Positions 9,024 to 17,968 of a stretch of DNA of 64,000 bases are shown here, one piece after another; the first letter of the stretch is position 1; the number at the start of each line of letters is the position of its first letter. Below the pieces are notes generated by a model that had not been told where the DNA came from, ran no database searches, and saw nothing but the letters and a program-made list of their open reading frames with translations. A program made the position numbers and the translations under genes. Source of the stretch: Chlorobaculum sp. MV4-Y. Its GTDB lineage: Bacteria > Bacteroidota > Chlorobiia > Chlorobiales > Chlorobiaceae. Location: positions 932,323 to 996,322 of the forward strand of contig NZ_CP104202.1 in assembly GCF_025244685.1 (NCBI RefSeq), written 5' to 3'.

Positions 9024-9905
9024 ATGCACAGATTCGGATTCAGGGCAATGGGCAGCGGGTGCGAAATCGTACTTGCCGGGATGACGAAAAAAGAGTCGAA
9101 AGCGCTTGCGGCGCTTGGCATGGAGGAGGTCGCCCGAATTGAGCGAAAGTATTCTCGATACCAGCCTGAAAGCGTGGTGTCGAGGATCAACGATTCCGCC
9201 GGAAAAGCGTGGGTCAAGTGCGATAAAGAGACGGTGGCACTGCTCGATTACGCCGATGCGGTTTGGCGCAGCAGCGGCGGACTGTTCGATGTGACGTCAG
9301 GCGTGCTGCGCCGGGCGTGGGATTTCGACAAGGCCGAAGTGCCTTCGCAGGAGTCGCTCTTCTCGCTGCTGAAGCTTGTCGGATGGCAACGGGTCAAGCG
9401 GCGTGAAAACGAAGTCCAGCTGTCGGAGAGGGGAATGCAGCTCGACTTCGGCGGCATCGGCAAGGAGTACGCCGCCGATGCCGCTGCGGAGACTCTCCGT
9501 GACCACGGCGCTCGGCACGGCTACGTCAATCTCGGCGGCGACATCCGCATCATCGGGCCAAAGCCCGGCGGCGAGCCGTGGACAATTGGCATCCGCGATC
9601 CGCGCAATCCCGACGGAACGATCGCCTCGATTTCGGTCAGCTCCGGAGCTATCGCCACCAGCGGCGATTACGAGCGATTTTTCGAGGTGGACGGGCGGCG
9701 CTACTGCCACATCATCAACCCGGCAACCGGCTGGCCGGTAACGTTCTGGCGCTCGGTGACGGTGCTCGCGCCGCTTGCAACCACGGCGGGCAGCGTCACC
9801 ACCATCGCCATGCTGCTCGAAGCGGAAGGATTGAGCTACCTGAAAAAGTCAGGTTTTAGCTACCTAGCCATCGATCAAACCGACAGGATATACCATAACC
9901 ACTGA
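9024..9905 (+). CDS. apbE: ApbE-like FAD:protein FMN transferase
   Basis: ApbE uses FAD to attach FMN covalently to a threonine or serine of target proteins. The 293-residue sequence shows the family elements in order: FRAMGSGCEIVLAG (residues 6-19), SRYQPESVVSRIN, GGIGKEYAADAAAE (about 146-159), GYVNLGGDIRIIG, and ATSGDYERFF (about 212-221) with HIINPATGWPV (about 230-240). It lacks an obvious signal peptide, and a stop lies in frame shortly upstream, so no longer start is available; most relatives act outside the cytoplasm. It follows the DUF3570 gene by 50 bases and precedes dsbD by 8. No flavinylation target with the usual [DE]xxx[ST]GAT motif was noticed in the window. Confidence 0.87.
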   Translation: MHRFGFRAMGSGCEIVLAGMTKKESKALAALGMEEVARIERKYSRYQPESVVSRINDSAGKAWVKCDKETVALLDYADAVWRSSGGLFDVTSGVLRRAWDFDKAEVPSQESLFSLLKLVGWQRVKRRENEVQLSERGMQLDFGGIGKEYAADAAAETLRDHGARHGYVNLGGDIRIIGPKPGGEPWTIGIRDPRNPDGTIASISVSSGAIATSGDYERFFEVDGRRYCHIINPATGWPVTFWRSVTVLAPLATTAGSVTTIAMLLEAEGLSYLKKSGFSYLAIDQTDRIYHNH

Positions 9906-9913
9906 AAAAAATC

Positions 9914-11788
9914 ATGATACGACCATTGACCCCTCGACGCCTGATCTCGGTTCTCATCGTGCTGCTCATCATGCTCATGCGAAGCGCGAGTAGCATGGCC
10001 GCCGATTTTCTCGATCCCGAGCAGGCGTTTGTACCCAGCGCCGAGCTGACCGCAAACCACACCATTGCCCTGCACTGGAAGATTGCCAGGAAGTACAAGC
10101 TTTACCGCGATCAGGTGAAGGTGAGCGTCACGAATGGAGAGGCGAGTCTCGGCAAGCCGGTGTTTCCCGAAGGCATTCTTTTCACCGATCCCTCCACCGG
10201 CGAAAAGCAGGTGATCTATCATGATGAACTGAAGGTCGATGTGCCCATCAAACAGGCCGCCGCGCCCTTCACCGTGAGCATCGAGTATCAGGGTTGCTCC
10301 GAAGACGGGCTGTGCTATCCGCCGGTAACGACGGCCTTCCGGGTCGATCCGTCAAAGCCGGGCCCGCTTGCCATCGCCACCGCCGAAGCGGACGACAGCG
10401 GTTCAGCGGGGTTGGCACCCGCAGTGGCTCCAACGCAGCCGGAGACGGCCACGCCCGCCGATACATCGGAAAAATCGGGCGGTCAGAACGATATGTCGCT
10501 CGCCCAATCGACGCTTGAAGGCGGAAGCTGGTGGAAGATTTCCGCCGCCTTCCTACTGTTCGGCCTGCTGCTCTCGTTCACTCCCTGCGTGTTGCCGATG
10601 GTGCCGATTCTCTCCTCGATCATCGTCGGAGAAGGGGAGTCCACCAAGGCGAAAAGCTTCCTCATGGCGGTGGCCTACTGCCTCGGTATGGCGCTGGTTT
10701 ACACCTCCCTTGGCGTGGCGGCAGGGCTTGCGGGCGAAGGGCTTGCCGGAGCGCTCCAGAAGCCGTGGGTGCTGGTAATGTTCAGCCTGCTGCTGATTGG
10801 CCTTTCGCTCTCGATGTTTGATGTCTACCAGCTTCAGGTGCCTGCGTCGTTGCAGAACAGCCTGAGCAAGACCTCCGGCAAGCTCAAGGGCGGCTGTTTC
10901 GTTGGCGTTTTCTTCATGGGAGCCATCTCTGCACTGATTGTCGGCCCCTGCGTCGCCGCACCGCTTGCCGGAACACTGGTTTACATCAGCCAGACGAAGG
11001 ACGTTGTCATCGGCGGTCTGGCACTCTTTTCGATGGCGATGGGCATGAGCGTACCGTTGCTCCTGATCGGCCTGTCGGCGGGCAGCCTGCTGCCGAAAGC
11101 CGGGGCGTGGATGATTGGGGTCAAATATGTGTTCGGTCTGATGCTGATCGCCGTGGCGATCTGGATGGTGACGCCGGTGCTGCCTCCGCAGGCGCTTATG
11201 GTTGCATGGGGCGCACTCGGCATCCTCTGCGCAGTTTTCGCTGGACTGTTCGGTCCGCCTGCCGAGAAGCTCACCATCGGCGGCAAATTCACCAAAGCGC
11301 TCGGCCTGGTGCTTTTCATCATCGGCGTGATGGAGCTGGCAGGAGCCGCTTCGGGGGCAACCAATCCGCTCGAACCGCTGGCCGGACTGCGCGGCGGTTC
11401 TCCGGTTGCGGCTGCTAACAATGGCGAGACTGCTGAACTGGCCTTCAAAAGAATCCGTTCCGCCGAAGACCTCGACCGCGAACTTCAGGCATCGGCAGGC
11501 AAACCGGTCATGCTCGACTTCTACGCGGACTGGTGCGTTTCGTGCAAAGAGATGGAAAAATTCACCTTCAGCGACCCGAAAGTTCAGCAGGCTCTCGAGG
11601 GCGTCACCCTTTTGCAGGCAGACGTGACCGCGAACACCGCAGATGACAAAGCCCTGATGAAACGCTTCAACCTTTTCGGTCCTCCCGGCATAATCTTTTT
11701 CGACAAGTCAGGTCAGGAACAGAAAAACAACCGGATTGTCGGGTTTGTGGAGGCAGAGGAGTTTTTGGGACACTTGAAGAAATTATGA
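9914..11788 (+). CDS. dsbD: Thiol:disulfide interchange protein DsbD
   Basis: DsbD carries electrons from cytoplasmic thioredoxin across the inner membrane to periplasmic thiol proteins. The 624 residues contain a signal segment, a DsbD alpha domain with its cysteine pair (GCSEDGLCYPP, about residues 127-137), a set of transmembrane helices with the redox cysteines in SFTPCVLPMVP (about 220) and IVGPCVAAPLAG (about 344), and a C-terminal thioredoxin-like domain with DWCVSCKEME (about 540). All three cysteine pairs are present, so it should be functional. It closes the cluster, and the TlpA-like protein encoded at 7041 is the obvious local client. Confidence 0.93.
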   Translation: MIRPLTPRRLISVLIVLLIMLMRSASSMAADFLDPEQAFVPSAELTANHTIALHWKIARKYKLYRDQVKVSVTNGEASLGKPVFPEGILFTDPSTGEKQVIYHDELKVDVPIKQAAAPFTVSIEYQGCSEDGLCYPPVTTAFRVDPSKPGPLAIATAEADDSGSAGLAPAVAPTQPETATPADTSEKSGGQNDMSLAQSTLEGGSWWKISAAFLLFGLLLSFTPCVLPMVPILSSIIVGEGESTKAKSFLMAVAYCLGMALVYTSLGVAAGLAGEGLAGALQKPWVLVMFSLLLIGLSLSMFDVYQLQVPASLQNSLSKTSGKLKGGCFVGVFFMGAISALIVGPCVAAPLAGTLVYISQTKDVVIGGLALFSMAMGMSVPLLLIGLSAGSLLPKAGAWMIGVKYVFGLMLIAVAIWMVTPVLPPQALMVAWGALGILCAVFAGLFGPPAEKLTIGGKFTKALGLVLFIIGVMELAGAASGATNPLEPLAGLRGGSPVAAANNGETAELAFKRIRSAEDLDRELQASAGKPVMLDFYADWCVSCKEMEKFTFSDPKVQQALEGVTLLQADVTANTADDKALMKRFNLFGPPGIIFFDKSGQEQKNNRIVGFVEAEEFLGHLKKL

Positions 11789-11854
11789 ATCATGAGTGCT
11801 GAATGATGAATTGAAAGAGGGAGGTGTTGACGAAAGAGGAATTGGAAGTGCGTT

Positions 11855-11881
11855 GGGCGGGCCAGTGTGTCCGCCCTTTTT
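11855..11881 (+). terminator. Intrinsic terminator after dsbD
   Basis: GGGCGG (11855-11860) pairs with CCGCCC (11871-11876) around a 10-base loop and is followed by TTTTTGTTTTT. It lies 66 bases after the dsbD stop and ends the redox cluster. Confidence 0.75.
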
Positions 11882-11974
11882 GTTTTTATAGACAGGGGCG
11901 TAAATGGTTTCATAATCTTTTCGTAGTTTTTTGATAATACTGACACCCGCGAAATAACTGGAGGGAGATTGGTC

Positions 11975-13495
11975 ATGCGTACATTCGCCAGAAAATCGAA
12001 GAGCAGTTCGCAAAGTGCGGCACAAAAATCAGCAAATCCAGCCCGATCTTTTTTTGAGCAGAGCCGTGGGGCCGAATCGTTTTTTCAAAAACAGTCCGAG
12101 ACTCCGCAAACGGCTCCCAGCGCGGGTACTGTAACCACGTCAATCATTCAGGCATCGCGCGGGCTGAAGCCGGGCGCGAGATTGGAGAAAATCAGCGGCG
12201 GCAGCACATTCAGCGGATTGAGCCGGTTTCCATCAAACGCCAAGTGGCGCGTGCCGCCGTCAGCTGATCTTCAGGCGATCCTCTCGTCCGGCACGGTTGA
12301 AGAGTCTGTTGTGCACTCCCGGGTTCGACGGCTGCTTGAACGGATGTACCGGGAGGGGCGGTTGTGCTCCGCCACCAGCGCAACCGATATTGGCGTGGTG
12401 ATGAATGAAATATTCCCGATGCCAGGCCAGCTCGACCAGGCGGCCTACGAGCGCTATATCGATCCAGCCGACCGGACGATGGTCTATCACTCGGTTCGGG
12501 ATGCCTACACCACGCCCAATACCGCCAACCGGGCCAATCTCGGTACCGCCATGCAGGATGCGGCTACCACGGCGCTGGCCGTCTCCAACGACGCCACCGG
12601 TCTTCGCGCAGTGTTCGGCCCCACCGAGTGGAGCACGGCACAGGCTGGCTATCGGCTGATTCACAACAGGCTCATCGCCATAAGCGCTGACATTGAGCAT
12701 CGCATCAGCACCGATTACAACCTCGATGCTGAGGAAACCTTCCTCGGCAGGTGGGCCAGCTTCGACGATCAACACATTCACCTCCTCTCCAGAGTCGTGT
12801 CGGACCCGCTTACCCCGCAATCGAAGGTCACGCTTCTGCACGAAGCATCGCATCTGGCCGCGTCCAGAATCGACGATTACGGTTACTATGGGAGCCCCGG
12901 CTTCGAGGCCGCCGAAGAGGCGACAAAGGTCAACAATGCGGCGCACTACGAGGAGCTTCCCCGGAGAATCTGGGGCATAAGCCGCTATGCTGGTCAGACA
13001 TTCACACCCGGCCTTTCGAGTTCTGGAGCGCCCCTCACCACCGAGGAGCAGATCCGGGCCGAAGGAGTGGAGTACTACCGTCTTGCGTGGGACGCGGCTG
13101 CGAACTTCGACAAACTCATCAAGGATGTTCGTCGCAACCAGCTGGACGGCACGCCTCTTGACGGAGCAACGGTTGCCCGGATGCTCGAAGTTTCGCCGCT
13201 GATGGATCTGACGTTGCACGAGCAGATGATTTCGCCGCCCGAAGTCACCGGGCTCGACATCACCACATCGGAGAGCATTGTCCGGGCAATGGGCATGGCC
13301 ATGCGCAACGTTCCGAACGTGCCAAATGTCATGCCCATGGGGTCGTTCCTCTCCGCAGCTGACGAGATCGCCGCCGGAGTGAGCCTTGCCGTTGACGCAG
13401 CCATGGCCGCCTATGGTGGACTGTTGGGAGATGCTGCGCGTGATCGTCGGCTCGTGGACTGGCTCCACGATCATTACCGGAACGTCTATCCATGA
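11975..13495 (+). CDS. Predicted zinc metalloprotease with effector-like N-terminus
   Basis: A 506-residue protein not assigned to a named family with certainty. I chose ATG 11975 because GGAGGG lies 9 bases upstream; a TTG at 11969 is too close to that site. The N-terminus MRTFARKSKSSSQ with a disordered Ser/Gln/Ala-rich region resembles the leading segment of proteins exported by contractile injection systems (DUF4157 proteins often begin MRTFA). No hydrophobic signal peptide is present. LLHEASHLA gives HExxH at residues 289-293. It is followed by IDDYGYYG and NNAAHYEELPRRI, similar to Asp-zincin (M35-like) proteases in which an Asp is the third zinc ligand. The next gene overlaps by 4 bases. 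An effector role is inference. Confidence 0.6.
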   Translation: MRTFARKSKSSSQSAAQKSANPARSFFEQSRGAESFFQKQSETPQTAPSAGTVTTSIIQASRGLKPGARLEKISGGSTFSGLSRFPSNAKWRVPPSADLQAILSSGTVEESVVHSRVRRLLERMYREGRLCSATSATDIGVVMNEIFPMPGQLDQAAYERYIDPADRTMVYHSVRDAYTTPNTANRANLGTAMQDAATTALAVSNDATGLRAVFGPTEWSTAQAGYRLIHNRLIAISADIEHRISTDYNLDAEETFLGRWASFDDQHIHLLSRVVSDPLTPQSKVTLLHEASHLAASRIDDYGYYGSPGFEAAEEATKVNNAAHYEELPRRIWGISRYAGQTFTPGLSSSGAPLTTEEQIRAEGVEYYRLAWDAAANFDKLIKDVRRNQLDGTPLDGATVARMLEVSPLMDLTLHEQMISPPEVTGLDITTSESIVRAMGMAMRNVPNVPNVMPMGSFLSAADEIAAGVSLAVDAAMAAYGGLLGDAARDRRLVDWLHDHYRNVYP

Positions 13496-14121
13496 GCGCT
13501 GAAACACCATCGATCCTGTTCGCCGGTGAACGGTTCGCACCCGGAACCGAGGTGATCGACCTGGTCAATGCTCTGGTGGTGACGCTCGATCCGTTGGGCG
13601 AGTTGCCTGAACTGCGCGTTCTGCGGCTTCAGCAAACCAACCCCCACGAATCACCTGGCGGCGCTCTGCTCGACTTGTCGGTGCTGCGCAAATGTCCGCA
13701 TCTGAGCGTCGTCGAAATTCCGGAACAGAACGTGCGCTCGCTCGCCGGACTTGAGAATCACCGGGAGCTGCACACCCTCGACGTCAGCTTTACGCGAGTT
13801 ACCGACCTTACGCCGCTGGCCGGTCTGCCAAATCTCGCCATCTTGCGGCTACGTCACACCCGCGTGACCGACCTCGCGCGGCTGGCCTCACGCGCAACGC
13901 TGAAAGAACTCGACATCGCCCACACCCCCGTCGCCGACATCTCCGCACTCCGCCATCATCCGTCGCTGGCGTCACTTGACCTCCGAGCCACAAGCGTCAC
14001 CGACCTCGCCGCGCTCGCGGAAATGCCAGCGCTTCGCCGCGTCGTCGTGCAGCGCCTCGATGTTGATGATGCCGCGATCAAGCGACTGTGTAAGGTTCTG
14101 CCTGATGTTGAGGTGGTGTGA
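13492..14121 (+). CDS. Leucine-rich-repeat protein, partner of the metalloprotease
   Basis: A 209-residue protein built from about seven leucine-rich repeats of 20-23 residues (for example LHTLDVSFTRVTDLTPLAGL, LKELDIAHTPVADISAL, LASLDLRATSVTDLAAL), of the internalin/SDS22-like type with an xxDLxxL spacing. There is no signal peptide or membrane segment, so it should be cytoplasmic. Its ATG overlaps the stop of the predicted metalloprotease (ATGA), which implies coupled translation and similar amounts of both proteins. Leucine-rich repeats bind proteins, so it could be an immunity protein or a chaperone for the protease. That function is inferred from position only. Confidence 0.7.
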   Translation: MSAETPSILFAGERFAPGTEVIDLVNALVVTLDPLGELPELRVLRLQQTNPHESPGGALLDLSVLRKCPHLSVVEIPEQNVRSLAGLENHRELHTLDVSFTRVTDLTPLAGLPNLAILRLRHTRVTDLARLASRATLKELDIAHTPVADISALRHHPSLASLDLRATSVTDLAALAEMPALRRVVVQRLDVDDAAIKRLCKVLPDVEVV

Positions 14122-14148
14122 ATGGGGTTGGAAAATGAGCTTTTGCTC

Positions 14149-14245
14149 TGTCATTTTGATAGAAGCGAAGAATCCAGTACATTTAAGTAGTCACGAAGTG
14201 TTCCGACGGGTTTCTTCACTACACGTTGTTCCGTTCAGAATGACA
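14149..14245. repeat. Inverted-repeat element, copy 1 (TGTCATT...AATGACA)
   Basis: Starts TGTCATTTTGA and ends TCAGAATGACA, with GAAGAATCCA inside the left arm and a worn complement in the right arm. Two further copies lie at 23031-23118 and 23987-24084. This copy is the most degraded. It fills most of the gap before the secreted-protein gene at 14305. Confidence 0.7.
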
Positions 14246-14304
14246 AAATATTCGTTTTTGGATTATTCGAGCCATCACCACTTTAAGCTTCATTAGGGGG
14301 TGTT

Positions 14305-14715
14305 ATGCTACTACGTTTCTTAGCAATTATTGTATGTATGCTGACCGCACAAGCCGTTTTGGCCAAAGAATGCTGGTTACTGACAAAACTTGAGGGGAAC
14401 ATTGCGATGTCAACGGACAAGTATGCGTTTGTACCCGATAAATTCTCGAACCCGATAGTGCTTTGCTTCAATGATGATAACACGGGGACAGTTACGGATG
14501 ACAATACTCAGTTTGTGAAGTTTGGTGCTTCCACGCTAGTTGGCTTGGCCACGAACCAAGGAATTGAGCTGATAGAGACATATCAGATTGATCGAGTGAA
14601 AGGAAAAGTTCTTTTTACAAAGAGCAGAATTGGAACTGCTACTGTTCTGCCAAACGGACCAGATGTGGTTTCGGCATGTGTGGGTAATGCTGAACGGATA
14701 AAGGATAAGCCTTAA
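14305..14715 (+). CDS. Small secreted protein of unknown function
   Basis: I do not recognise this 136-residue protein. It has a clear signal peptide (LLRFLAIIVCMLTAQAVLA, cleaved near residue 20), and the mature part begins KECWLLTKLEG. One cysteine near the start of the mature chain and one near the end (SACVGN) could form a disulfide. The body alternates hydrophobic and polar residues like a small beta-barrel or lipocalin-like fold. A ribosome site (AGGGGG) precedes the ATG. The base composition is visibly more AT-rich than its neighbours, and a repeat element lies just upstream, which together hint at recent arrival. Confidence 0.6.
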   Translation: MLLRFLAIIVCMLTAQAVLAKECWLLTKLEGNIAMSTDKYAFVPDKFSNPIVLCFNDDNTGTVTDDNTQFVKFGASTLVGLATNQGIELIETYQIDRVKGKVLFTKSRIGTATVLPNGPDVVSACVGNAERIKDKP

Positions 14716-14810
14716 CCCAGCGATTTGCCAATATTTTTTTGTATCGGTTAAGTTTGATCTCTACCTCTTCTTGCGCAGTCTTTCGTTCAAATAACAGAAA
14801 ATCATCCTCA

Positions 14811-15524
14811 CTACAACGCCTCGAAAAACCCCTCCAGCGAACTCTGCGCAACCTCTTCATCACCAGCCTTGATCAGCTCGAAAGTCTTGTTTTTCGCCTT
14901 TGGATGCCAGAGCGAAATCACGGCGGATTCGGCGACGTCCGCCCGCGAGATCGAGCCACTGATTTTGTCGCCGGTGTCGAAGCGCAGCTCGTGCCGGAAG
15001 GCGGGGGCGTCGAGGAGACCGCCGGGGCGGAGGATGGTGTAGCGGAATCCCGTTTCTCCGTAGAGTTCGCGGACGGCGTCTTCTCCGGCGAGCTTCATGT
15101 CGAGCACGCGGCCGTACTTGTTGAGCGGGTGTTCGGGATGGGTGACGCCGAGCGAGCTGATGAGCACGAAGGTCGTCACGCCCGCCGTTTTTGCCGCCGT
15201 GGCGAGGCGGATGACGCCGTCGCGATCGATGGCGGAGGGCGGCGGCGCGTCGGGGTTCATCACGTTGCCGCCAATGGCGCAGATGAGAGCGTCGATATTC
15301 CGTACGGCGGCCTCGACCTCCGGGTCGCTCTGCACCGATCCGATGACGAGCTTGTCAACAATTTCGGGGCCGAAAAGCTCGATGGCTTTTTCGCCGGAAC
15401 GCACGAAAAGCCGGAAATCGATGCCGTGCGCCTGAAGCCTGCGGACGACGAGCTGGCCAGTTCTGCCGGTCGCTCCCGCGACCAGCACGGTTCCTTTAAA
15501 TGGTGGTTTCATCAGATCAGCCAT
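14811..15524 (-). CDS. NAD(P)-binding short-chain dehydrogenase-like protein (NmrA/SDR type)
   Basis: A 237-residue atypical SDR. The N-terminus carries the nucleotide-binding loop VLVAGATGRTGQLV (about residues 12-25), followed by DALICAIGGNV and VLISSLGVTH, the usual strand pattern of NAD(P)-binding epimerase-like folds. The C-terminal part (GDKISGSISRADVAESAV) is typical of this subgroup in phototrophs and plants. Substrate unknown. It lies 7 bases after a membrane-protein gene and in line with lipA, all on the minus strand, so the three probably form an operon. Confidence 0.75.
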   Translation of the reverse strand: MADLMKPPFKGTVLVAGATGRTGQLVVRRLQAHGIDFRLFVRSGEKAIELFGPEIVDKLVIGSVQSDPEVEAAVRNIDALICAIGGNVMNPDAPPPSAIDRDGVIRLATAAKTAGVTTFVLISSLGVTHPEHPLNKYGRVLDMKLAGEDAVRELYGETGFRYTILRPGGLLDAPAFRHELRFDTGDKISGSISRADVAESAVISLWHPKAKNKTFELIKAGDEEVAQSSLEGFFEAL

Positions 15525-15531
15525 TTACAGT

Positions 15532-16113
15532 TCAGAAAAACATCGAGAACTTCACGTTCATGATCATCGTGAGATCGACCAGCGCGTGCAGCACGAAAAC
15601 GGTGCGGAGGTCGCGGTACCAGAAGAACGAGAGCGCCCAGCTCAGGGCGATCAGGAGCTGGATCGGCATGAAAAAGGGCTTGAACGGGCTGGTCTGCACG
15701 ACGTGCTCTGGCAGAATGTTGAGCCAGAAGAGGCCGTGAATCAGGCCGCTGTAAATCATGAAAAAGAGGAAGCCCACGATGAAGCCCGCCCACTGGTTCT
15801 TGGTGAATTTGCCGACAAGCGACTGCCCGATCCTGAACACGGTGTAGAACATGAAGGTCTCCGCGATGCCGTTGCCGACGCTGAAGATGAGGGCGCTCCA
15901 GGGATCGAGCGTCCGGCCTCCATCGCTGGTCGAGTGGGAATAGATGTAGGCGTTGAGGCCCAGAATCACCACCGAAAAGATAAGCAGGCCGATGCGCCGC
16001 GCATCCAGTGGCGGATTGGGAGCGGTGATGTCCTTGCGAAAGAAGATCACACCGATGAGGATGGCGATGGCCCAATAGGCGTAAATCAGCAGGGGAGCCG
16101 GAATGTTGTGCAT
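15532..16113 (-). CDS. Multi-pass membrane protein, CPBP-like
   Basis: A 193-residue protein with about six hydrophobic segments. GNGIAETFMFYTVFRIG (about residues 82-98), SGLIHGLFWL and LHALVDLTMI resemble the three motifs of CPBP intramembrane metalloproteases, but the first motif has AET where the family normally has EE, so catalytic activity is doubtful. It is separated from lipA by 19 bases and from the downstream SDR gene by 7. Family assignment is tentative; it could simply be a conserved membrane protein of green sulfur bacteria. Confidence 0.6.
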   Translation of the reverse strand: MHNIPAPLLIYAYWAIAILIGVIFFRKDITAPNPPLDARRIGLLIFSVVILGLNAYIYSHSTSDGGRTLDPWSALIFSVGNGIAETFMFYTVFRIGQSLVGKFTKNQWAGFIVGFLFFMIYSGLIHGLFWLNILPEHVVQTSPFKPFFMPIQLLIALSWALSFFWYRDLRTVFVLHALVDLTMIMNVKFSMFF

Positions 16114-16132
16114 GGGGCGTTAAGGTTTTGGT

Positions 16133-17005
16133 TCAGGAAATTTCTTCAACCGGCTCGAACGCTTCGGCGTTGTAGGAACTGCGCACGAAAGGGCCGGATT
16201 GGACGTGCCGGAATCCGGCGTCCAGCGCGATTTCGCGGTAGCGCTCGAACTCTTCGGGCGTGACGTAGCGGCTGACTGGCAGATGCGCGGCGGTCGGTTG
16301 CAGGTACTGGCCGATGGTCACCATGTCGCAGCCGTGACGGCGCAGGTCGCCGAGCGACGCTTCGACCTCCTCCGGCATTTCGCCCATGCCGACCATCATG
16401 CCGGACTTGGTGGCGAGCCGGAATTTGCGCTTCGCCCGCCCGATAACCGAGAGCGACCGCTCGTACGACGCCTGTGGCCGCACCTTGCTGTAGAGCGACG
16501 GCACGGTTTCGATATTATGATTCAGCACTTCGGGCCGCTCCCGCATTACCAAATCGAGCGACTGTTCATTACCGCTGAAGTCGGGAATGAGGCATTCGAG
16601 ACTCACACCGGGGTTCGCGGCGCGGATCACGCGGATGGTCTCGACCCAGTGCGATGCGCCGCCGTCGGCGAGGTCGTCGCGATTGACGCTGGTCAGCACG
16701 GCGTGCCGGAGCTTCATCGTCTTCACCGCCTCGGCGATCTTCGACGGCTCCGCCGGATCGGGCATCGCCGGGCGGCGCTCGGTGCCCACCGCGCAGAAGC
16801 GACAGGCGCGGGTGCAGACGTTGCCAAGCAACAGGAACGTCGCTGTGCCTTTCGACCAGCACTCGTGCAGGTTCGGACACATCGCCGAGCGGCACACCGT
16901 GTGCAGGCTTTGCTGGTTGAGCAGCTTGCGCGTCGAGGCGAACGACGAACCGGAAGCGAGCTTGATCTTGAGCCAGTCGGGTTTTTTTCCGGAGCCGGAT
17001 TTCAT
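16133..17005 (-). CDS. lipA: Lipoyl synthase LipA
   Basis: LipA is a radical SAM enzyme that inserts two sulfur atoms into protein-bound octanoyl groups to make lipoate. The 290-residue form has the auxiliary cluster cysteines in [13 protein letters not shown] (about residues 34-46) and the SAM-cluster motif [11 protein letters not shown] (about 61-71). SVNRDDL and the C-terminal serine ligand region [13 protein letters not shown] near the end are also present. I chose ATG 17005 ([11 protein letters not shown]) because the family begins close to there; a longer frame to 17062 adds an unrelated N-terminus. It heads the group with the two genes below it. Confidence 0.93.
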   Translation of the reverse strand: MKSGSGKKPDWLKIKLASGSSFASTRKLLNQQSLHTVCRSAMCPNLHECWSKGTATFLLLGNVCTRACRFCAVGTERRPAMPDPAEPSKIAEAVKTMKLRHAVLTSVNRDDLADGGASHWVETIRVIRAANPGVSLECLIPDFSGNEQSLDLVMRERPEVLNHNIETVPSLYSKVRPQASYERSLSVIGRAKRKFRLATKSGMMVGMGEMPEEVEASLGDLRRHGCDMVTIGQYLQPTAAHLPVSRYVTPEEFERYREIALDAGFRHVQSGPFVRSSYNAEAFEPVEEIS

Positions 17006-17080
17006 GCGGCAGCGTCGGGTTGAGGGTGAACAAAATTTCACGAATATAGCCAATCCTGACAATTATGCCTGCTATCGTCG

Positions 17081-17118
17081 GATGGAGGGGGGGGGAGGGA
17101 GACGGGGTGGACAGAGAG
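17081..17118 (+). other. G-rich tract with G9 run
   Basis: A purine stretch on the plus strand between divergent lipA and the gene at 17180, with a run of nine G and neighbouring G3, G4 and G2 groups. It could form a G-quadruplex and is prone to slippage. No function is shown. Confidence 0.4.
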
Positions 17119-17179
17119 ACTGGAAAACGGTACATTGTTTGAAAGGAACTGCTCCGTTCAATCGTTCATTTCTCCGATC

Positions 17180-17968
17180 ATGAAAAAGCTTTTCGCTGTT
17201 TTTGTGGTTTTTGTCGCCATGGCGCTGCTGCCCGTACTTGCTTCCGCAAAATCTGCTTCCAGGCCGCTCGCATTCGGTCTCTACAGTTACGAACAGCGCT
17301 CGAAAATCAATGCTGAGACCTACTGGAAATGCGACTATCCGGTGTTTGAAAGATCGAAAATTGGCGACATCATCAATGCGTCAATCCTGAAAGCGGTCGT
17401 CAGCCAAACCCCTTCGCCGGAGTCGCGACCGGCAGCAGCAACCATCAAAGCAGCGGCGAGCGCTTTCATCAAGGAGTGCGAAGCGATGATGAAAGATGAG
17501 CAGGTGCACTCATGGCCGTGGCAATCTGAGACCACCGGCGATGTGCTGCTTGACCGCCCTGGCCTGTTGACGGTTTCGATCTTTACCTACGCCTTCACCG
17601 GCGGAGCACACGGGATGAGCGTCACGCAATACCTGGTTTTCGATACCGCCACCGGCAGGCTGCGTGGTCTGAAGGACCTGTTCAGGCCGGGGTTCGAGGC
17701 AACGCTCGACAAGCTGATCGAGCGCCGATTCCGGCAGATGCGGGGCCTGTCGGCAAGTGACCCGCTCAATGGCGAAAAGGGAGGGCTGTTCGAGAACAAA
17801 ATCACGCACAACAACAACTTCGCCGTGACCGGCTCCGGTATCCGTTTTCTTTTCAATCAGTACGACATCGCCCCCTACGCCGCCGGTCAGATATCCGTCG
17901 ATCTCTCTTTCGACGACCTGAAAGGCATCCTCAAACCCTTGCCAGAACTCAAACCAATCAAGCCATGA
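17180..17968 (+). CDS. Secreted DUF3298/DUF4163-type protein
   Basis: A 262-residue exported protein. The signal peptide begins MKKLFAVFVVFVAMALLP and is cleaved near ASAKS; an upstream frame start at 17135 would bury it, so ATG 17180 is preferred. The region YTFAYTGGAHG-like (here IFTYAFTGGAHGMSVTQYLVFD, about residues 133-154) and LKDLFRPGFEATLDKLIERR match the DUF3298 domain known from secreted proteins such as RsiV. The C-terminus QYDIAPYAAG is also typical. Its role is unknown; related domains bind muramyl or lysozyme-like ligands in some Gram-positives. Confidence 0.75.
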   Translation: MKKLFAVFVVFVAMALLPVLASAKSASRPLAFGLYSYEQRSKINAETYWKCDYPVFERSKIGDIINASILKAVVSQTPSPESRPAAATIKAAASAFIKECEAMMKDEQVHSWPWQSETTGDVLLDRPGLLTVSIFTYAFTGGAHGMSVTQYLVFDTATGRLRGLKDLFRPGFEATLDKLIERRFRQMRGLSASDPLNGEKGGLFENKITHNNNFAVTGSGIRFLFNQYDIAPYAAGQISVDLSFDDLKGILKPLPELKPIKP

